A model generated the notes under the pieces. It was not told the origin of the DNA, searched no databases, and saw only the letters and a list, made by a program, of their open reading frames with translations. A program made the position numbers and the translations under genes. This document shows, one piece after another, positions 59,999-64,000 of a DNA stretch of 64,000 nt. The stretch is from Bacteroidales bacterium. GTDB taxonomy: Bacteria > Bacteroidota > Bacteroidia > Bacteroidales > Paludibacteraceae. The DNA lies in the NCBI GenBank assembly GCA_022783865.1, contig JALFYY010000023.1, positions 1 through 64,000 of the forward strand, in the 5' to 3' direction. Numbering within the stretch: the first letter of the stretch is position 1; every line of letters begins with the position of its first letter.

Positions 59999-61570
59999 TT
60001 ATTTAGCTACTTTCTCCAACCATTTCACCATACCGAGCATAACGCCCATGGAAATAAGGCAAACTGCGAAGAACACTGCCCAGCAGTATTTTATATCCCA
60101 TGCGTTGTACATCACCGGACCTATCCAAATCAGGAGGTTGCCCAAGGCTGTAGCACCGAGCCACAATCCCTGACACAAGCCCAAGAGATTCTTAGGCGCC
60201 ACCTTACTTACGAACGAGAGTCCGAGCGGGGAAATAAAGAGTTCCGCAACGGTAAGGAAGAAATAAGTAACAATCAATACCCACGGTCCTGCTTTTGCCA
60301 AGCCTGCGGAAGCCATCTGTTCGTCAGTCAAAGCACGGAAGGTTTCTCCCGACGGGTAACCGCATACTGCAGAAAAGAGCATGAGGAAGAGATAGGCACA
60401 TCCGGCGATAGCCATACCGATGGCAATCTTGCGGGGTGTAGAGATATCCCTGCCACGACGGGAAAGAGCACTGAATATTGCCATTACCACAGGTGTAAGC
60501 ACAATCACGAAGAAAGGATTGAGTGCCTGCCATATCTCGGGTGCAATGGAATCGGTCTTCACAAAGTCGCGTGCGAAGAGCGACAAGGATTGTCCGTTCT
60601 GGTGGAAAGAGAACCAGAAGAAAATGGCAATACCCAATACAGCAAACAAAGCATACATACGCTGTTTGATTTCGCGTGCCATAGCCACTTTCTCTTCCGC
60701 CGTATATTCAACCACAGCAGAAGCCTCTTTCTTGGCAGGCTGCGGGAACATCTTCTTGGTTAAGAGGAAGATAACAAGAGATATCAACATGGCTGCCACC
60801 GATGCGATGAACGAATAGTGAATACCTGTGTTGAATACGTGAAGATAATCGGTGCAGAACTGTGCATTATCCACAAACTGATAGCCGTCCAACAGCACTT
60901 TCTGCATGGTTTCCGTGAATTTCACGCTTGCTTCTCCGTTACCCAAAAACTGATGGCAGAGTTCGGGCATATCGGCATTATAGACAAAGTGGTTCACTTT
61001 CAGCCACCAACTGCGCAACAAGGGTGCCACGAACGGTGCAATCAGACCGCCTATATTAATAAAGACATAGAAAATCTGAAAGCCTGCATCGCGTTTGCCA
61101 CGGGCAACACGCAACTGCTCTTCGCCTTGCAGAGCCGCTTCGGCTTCCATATCATCGTACATTTTACCGACAATGGCTTGCAAGTTGCCTTTGAAGAGTC
61201 CGTTACCGAAAGCAATCAGCAAAAGTGCAAAGCAAGTGAAGACAAGGATAGCGGTCCATTCGGTTGTATTGCCCGCCTGATTGAACAAAGGAACGGAAAG
61301 TGCCACATAGCCAAGCGCCATAATGATAAGTCCCCATTGGATAGTGCGGTTGTAGTTCTGCGTGCGGTCGGCAATAATACCGCCAACGAGCGAAAGTACG
61401 TAGATACCTGCATAGAATACGGAATAGATAATGCCTGCCGTAGAGTCGGGCAAACCGAACTTGGAGCAGAGGAACAACAGGAGAACTGCATTCATAATGT
61501 AGTAGCCGAAACGCTCGCCCATATTACTTAAGGCGGCAGCTAACAAACCCTTAGGGTGACCTTTGAACAT
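59999..61570 (-). CDS. POT/PTR2-family proton:oligopeptide symporter
   Basis: A 523-residue inner-membrane transporter taking up di- and tripeptides with protons. The family motif SNMGERFGYYIMNAVL (E-x-x-E-R-F-x-Y-Y type) lies in the first helix, and SVFYAGIYVLSLVGGIIADR in the second-third helices. About fourteen hydrophobic segments are apparent, with a longer central loop near 270-290 (KKMFPQPAKKEA). Length is normal. It heads the minus-strand series with the coiled-coil protein, rsmI and yjjG and has a promoter of its own. Confidence 0.94.
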   Translation of the reverse strand: MFKGHPKGLLAAALSNMGERFGYYIMNAVLLLFLCSKFGLPDSTAGIIYSVFYAGIYVLSLVGGIIADRTQNYNRTIQWGLIIMALGYVALSVPLFNQAGNTTEWTAILVFTCFALLLIAFGNGLFKGNLQAIVGKMYDDMEAEAALQGEEQLRVARGKRDAGFQIFYVFINIGGLIAPFVAPLLRSWWLKVNHFVYNADMPELCHQFLGNGEASVKFTETMQKVLLDGYQFVDNAQFCTDYLHVFNTGIHYSFIASVAAMLISLVIFLLTKKMFPQPAKKEASAVVEYTAEEKVAMAREIKQRMYALFAVLGIAIFFWFSFHQNGQSLSLFARDFVKTDSIAPEIWQALNPFFVIVLTPVVMAIFSALSRRGRDISTPRKIAIGMAIAGCAYLFLMLFSAVCGYPSGETFRALTDEQMASAGLAKAGPWVLIVTYFFLTVAELFISPLGLSFVSKVAPKNLLGLCQGLWLGATALGNLLIWIGPVMYNAWDIKYCWAVFFAVCLISMGVMLGMVKWLEKVAK

Positions 61571-61611
61571 AATGTATAAATATTAGAGTTAGTATTCGTT
61601 ATAAATCCTTG

Positions 61612-61643
61612 CAAAGATACTACTATTTCGGCAAACTCGCAAG
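61612..61643 (-). promoter_or_regulatory. Promoter of the POT transporter series
   Basis: On the minus strand CTTG at 61,643-61,640, 20 bases, then TATCTTTG at 61,619-61,612, about 42 bases before the ATG at 61,570. The -33 element is weaker than others in the window. Confidence 0.68.
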
Positions 61644-61722
61644 CAAGGAAAGGAAAACCAAGCCATCAGCAGGAATAATAAAGGCAATAATACAGAGCTA
61701 TTCCCGAAGAAAGCACAGAATA

Positions 61723-61754
61723 TTTGCACAATCCAACAGAATGTAGTATTTTTG
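61723..61754 (+). promoter_or_regulatory. Promoter of the EEP-family gene
   Basis: TTTG at 61,723-61,726, 20 bases, then TATTTTTG at 61,747-61,754, 65 bases before the ATG at 61,820. It forms a divergent pair with the POT promoter, about 80 bases apart. Confidence 0.72.
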
Positions 61755-61819
61755 CAACAGAATCGCCACAGGTGTATTCACAATAAAACAGAATCCAAAC
61801 AACAGAATCCTTATTCCAC

Positions 61820-62878
61820 ATGAAAAAAGCTCTTTCTCTTGCCCTCCTTCTTGTAATAACAGCAGGCAGTGCACAAGCCAAGATTTCGAAGAAAGAAACA
61901 CAGAAAGCCTCCTACTCAGTGAGTTGCGTAGCTTTCTACAACCTTGAAAACCTGTTCGACACCATCAACGACCCCACTATCAACGACGAGGAATACCTTC
62001 CGGAAGGCGGCATGAAGTGGACTTCGTTCAAGTATGAAAACAAAGTGCAAAAGATGGCATACGCCTTGTCGCAATTAGGTACGGACTATGTTCCGACAGG
62101 TGCAGCCGTTATAGGTGTGAGCGAGATAGAGAACCGAGGCGTATTGGAAGACGTAGTTGCCGACCCGGCATGGGGCGAGAGAAAAATGGAGATAGTTCAT
62201 TATGACGGTCCTGACCGTCGCGGTGTGGACGTAGGATTGCTCTACAACCCCGACTATTTTACGGTAACAAACTCGAACTCGCACCGGCTTTACATAGAAG
62301 AAGACCCCAATTTCCGTACCCGTGACCAATTGGTAGTATCAGGTTATCTGCAAGGCGAAAAGATACACGTGATAGTGAATCACTGGCCGAGCCGTTACGG
62401 CGGCGAAGTGGCTTCCCGTCCGAAGCGTGCGGCAGCTGCCAGATTGACCAAATGGATTGCCGACAGTATCTATCAGCGAGAGCCCAAAGCTAAAATCATC
62501 ATCATGGGCGACTTGAACGACGACCCTTACAACATCCCTTGCTGCGAGGTACTCGGCGCCAAGAAAACCCGTGAGGAAGTGCAACCCCAAGGTTTCTTCA
62601 ACACCATGTGGCAAATGCTTGACCGCGGTATAGGTTCGTTGGCATACAACGGCAGTTGGAACCTGTTCGACCAGATTATCATCTCCGAGCCTTTGATGAA
62701 CGCCAATCCCGCCAAAGAACTCTCTTACTGGAAAGCACAGGTCTTCAACAAGCCCTTCCTTACAGTGCAAGAGGGAAAAGACAAAGGAACTCCGCTGCGT
62801 ACAACGAAAAGCAACGTATGGCAAAACGGATACTCCGACCACTACCCCACAATGATTTATCTCATCAAACAAAAATAG
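61820..62878 (+). CDS. Secreted endonuclease/exonuclease/phosphatase-family protein
   Basis: A 352-residue exported member of the EEP superfamily. The signal peptide ends near SAQA (about residue 20). Catalytic motifs in order: VAFYNLENLFD (Asn), GVSEIENRGVLED (metal-binding Glu), IVNHWPSR (His), IIMGDLNDDPYN (Asp and Asn), and YSDHYPTMIYL (catalytic Asp-His pair). It is expected to cleave phosphodiesters or phosphomonoesters outside the cytoplasm, for example nucleic acids scavenged for phosphate or bases; the substrate is not fixed. It has its own promoter and precedes the DUF4290 gene by 18 bases. Confidence 0.92.
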   Translation: MKKALSLALLLVITAGSAQAKISKKETQKASYSVSCVAFYNLENLFDTINDPTINDEEYLPEGGMKWTSFKYENKVQKMAYALSQLGTDYVPTGAAVIGVSEIENRGVLEDVVADPAWGERKMEIVHYDGPDRRGVDVGLLYNPDYFTVTNSNSHRLYIEEDPNFRTRDQLVVSGYLQGEKIHVIVNHWPSRYGGEVASRPKRAAAARLTKWIADSIYQREPKAKIIIMGDLNDDPYNIPCCEVLGAKKTREEVQPQGFFNTMWQMLDRGIGSLAYNGSWNLFDQIIISEPLMNANPAKELSYWKAQVFNKPFLTVQEGKDKGTPLRTTKSNVWQNGYSDHYPTMIYLIKQK

Positions 62879-62896
62879 TAGTACATATCATCCTTT

Positions 62897-63556
62897 ATGG
62901 AATATTCAAATCCGAACACAGAGACTGAACAACAAACAGCCCCCTTGATTATGCCCGAATACGGGCGCAACGTACAGAGTATGGTGGAATATGCACTCAC
63001 TATACAAGACAAAGAAGAACGTACACGCTGCGTGAGAAGCATTATGCAGACGATGGGCAATCTGTTCCCTTATCTGAGAAACGAGGAGTCACGACACAAA
63101 ATGTATGACCATCTGGCAATTATGTCGAACTTCCAGTTGGATATCGATTCGCCTTATAACCGTCCAAACGCAGAGAACCTCAGATATACACCCGAGAAAC
63201 TGCCTTACACCAACAGCAAACCTGTCCGTTTCCGGCATTACGGGCGTATCGTAGAAACAATGATAGCAGAAGCCATCAAAGAAGAAAACATCGAAATACG
63301 GCAAAAGATGATTGTCAGGATTGCTTCGCGTATGAAATATGATTTCTTCCTTTGGAACAAAGACAACGTAGATGACGAACAGATAAAACAAGACATAGCA
63401 TTGCTATCGAACGGTCTGCTCTCATGTGATTTCGAAGGTTTCCGTTTGCGCTACCGGCCGTATAATCCGAATCCCTACAAAGCAGATTTCAGACCTCAGA
63501 ACAGGGATAACAACCGCCGGTTCAACAATAACAACCGGCATAACAACCATAAGTAG
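62897..63556 (+). CDS. DUF4290-family protein
   Basis: A 219-residue cytoplasmic protein. The opening LIMPEYGRNVQSMVEYALTI and the middle (YGRIVETMIAEAI, FFLWNKDNVDDEQIKQDI) match the DUF4290 family, which is confined largely to Bacteroidota and has no established role. Most of the protein is helical; the last 45 residues are low complexity, rich in Asn, Arg and Tyr (NNNRHNNHK at the end), as in several relatives. The stop codon TAG is the first part of a heptamer array. It is co-transcribed with the EEP gene. Confidence 0.88.
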   Translation: MEYSNPNTETEQQTAPLIMPEYGRNVQSMVEYALTIQDKEERTRCVRSIMQTMGNLFPYLRNEESRHKMYDHLAIMSNFQLDIDSPYNRPNAENLRYTPEKLPYTNSKPVRFRHYGRIVETMIAEAIKEENIEIRQKMIVRIASRMKYDFFLWNKDNVDDEQIKQDIALLSNGLLSCDFEGFRLRYRPYNPNPYKADFRPQNRDNNRRFNNNNRHNNHK

Positions 63557-63581
63557 TTAATAGTTAATAACTAATAGTTAA
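63554..63581. repeat. Heptamer array (4 units) starting at a stop codon
   Basis: Units TAGTTAA, TAGTTAA, TAACTAA, TAGTTAA. The first three bases are the stop codon of the DUF4290 gene, and a terminator begins four bases after the array. Confidence 0.7.
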
Positions 63582-63584
63582 TAT

Positions 63585-63608
63585 GCGGGCGGAGACGCCC
63601 GCTTTTTT
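63585..63608 (+). terminator. Rho-independent terminator of the EEP/DUF4290 unit
   Basis: A 7-base-pair GC stem (GCGGGCG and CGCCCGC) with a GAGA tetraloop, followed by six T residues. It begins 29 bases after the DUF4290 stop. Confidence 0.9.
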
Positions 63609-63819
63609 GTTTTCCATCGATTGCCCTTAATCAGCTGTTAATTTGTACGTGTTGCCACATAGGCAGGCGGGACGCCTGCGCACCGACAACATTATAAAAC
63701 AATTCAGACGGAGCACGCTCCGTCTCTACAATTACGCAGTTACTCTATTATTCAGTTGTATGCAGGCAAGCCGGCAGGAGTATTCTTTCGTTCCGACAAA
63801 GATTGCACACTGGCAGCGT
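63609..63819. other. Intergenic region with palindromes
   Basis: No gene is supported. Visible are a GCAGGCG/CGCCTGC hairpin at 63,663-63,679 and the dispersed palindrome at 63,706-63,725 (arms AGACGGAGC and GCTCCGTCT around AC). Both resemble elements at the left end of the window. Confidence 0.6.
63706..63725. repeat. Dispersed palindromic element, copy 3
   Basis: Arms AGACGGAGC and GCTCCGTCT around AC. Compared with copies 1 and 2, a G-C pair is changed on both arms in a compensating way, which keeps the fold and suggests selection on structure or copying with both strands. Confidence 0.7.
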
Positions 63820-63995
63820 GATAAGCGCTAGAAAACAAGGCGATAGCATATGAATCACCCAGTAATCACCCAGTAATCACCCAGTAATCACCCAGTTGCG
63901 GAAGCTATGCGCCTGCTTAGGAATAGCACAATGAAAGCAAGATAATCGCTTGAAAATATAGCGATTATACATTAATCACCCGATAACCACCCGAT
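63820..63995. repeat. Array of sixteen consecutive 11-mers
   Basis: The stretch divides without remainder into 11-base units. Units 4-7 are AATCACCCAGT four times; units 15-16 are AATCACCCGAT and AACCACCCGAT; units 8 and 9 share TGCG and GCT. Units 1-4 (63,820-63,863) align with units 12-15 (63,941-63,984) at 32 of 44 positions, an offset of 121 bases, eleven units. No frame or gene is associated. Confidence 0.88.
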
Positions 63996-64000
63996 ACGGA

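Noticed and set aside
63820..63995. CRISPR array
   Set aside because: The repeats are 11 bases without unique spacers, and no cas gene is present.
1..64000. tRNA, rRNA, riboswitch or insertion sequence
   Set aside because: No cloverleaf-like or rRNA-like segment, known aptamer core or transposase frame was recognised on reading either strand; a covariance-model scan would settle small RNAs.

Overview
The window looks like a chromosomal segment of a member of the order Bacteroidales (phylum Bacteroidota). The evidence is SusC/SusD pairs, lipoproteins with short lipoboxes, type IX secretion (T9SS) C-terminal domains, the Bacteroidota promoter pattern (TTTG or TTG, 19-20 bases, TAnnTTTG), starts without a Shine-Dalgarno sequence, and a dxs-trkA-trkH run. 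T9SS-type tails suggest a Porphyromonas/Paludibacter-like lineage rather than classical Bacteroides, but the species cannot be named from the sequence. No rRNA, tRNA, insertion sequence, phage or CRISPR array was found.

Layout. (1) 0.4-33.6 kb, all on the minus strand: one large polysaccharide utilisation locus (PUL). In transcription order it holds a membrane-bound propeller/LuxR-type regulator, SusC, SusD, a surface glycan-binding lipoprotein, a GH16, a GH128, a second GH16 (T9SS-exported), a third GH16, a GPH-type sugar symporter, a large cytoplasmic phosphorylase of the GH94/GH149/GH161 type, a GH30 and a GH3. The far end holds five exported proteins built from CBM32-like, Fn3-like and unrecognised repeat modules. 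Together they predict growth on beta-1,3-glucan with beta-1,6 branches (laminarin or fungal/yeast glucan): cleavage at the surface, import through SusCD, trimming in the periplasm, symport across the inner membrane, and phosphorolysis to glucose-1-phosphate. (2) 33.8-39.2 kb, minus strand: a TonB-dependent receptor with a partner lipoprotein, and a GxDLY/SGNH esterase. (3) 39.8-51.8 kb, plus strand: housekeeping run dxs, trkA, trkH, an SGNH plus MBOAT O-acylation pair, coaE, an MBL hydrolase, a DPM1-like glycosyltransferase, an M23 peptidase and a HIT protein. (4) 52.1-56.2 kb, plus strand: a poorly described envelope cluster with a protein carrying twelve 13-residue helical repeats and a C-terminal beta-rich, possibly barrel, domain, a lipoprotein with a triplicated domain, and a small lipoprotein. 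(5) 56.7-63.6 kb: bcp and a HAD hydrolase on the plus strand, converging with the minus-strand series POT transporter, acidic coiled-coil protein, rsmI and yjjG, followed by a secreted EEP-family nuclease/phosphatase and a DUF4290 protein on the plus strand.

The most unusual structure lies outside genes. Intergenic regions contain tandem arrays kept in strict 7-, 8- or 11-base register although the unit sequences differ; one run at 63,820-63,995 is sixteen consecutive 11-mers. Some octamer arrays intrude into coding ends, a promoter, a start codon and the middle of the GH3 gene. Other points are a pair of palindromes in the susC leader, an AT-richer block covering most of the SusCD/GH128/GH16 segment, and repeat modules in the terminal PUL proteins that may be new beta-glucan-binding domains.
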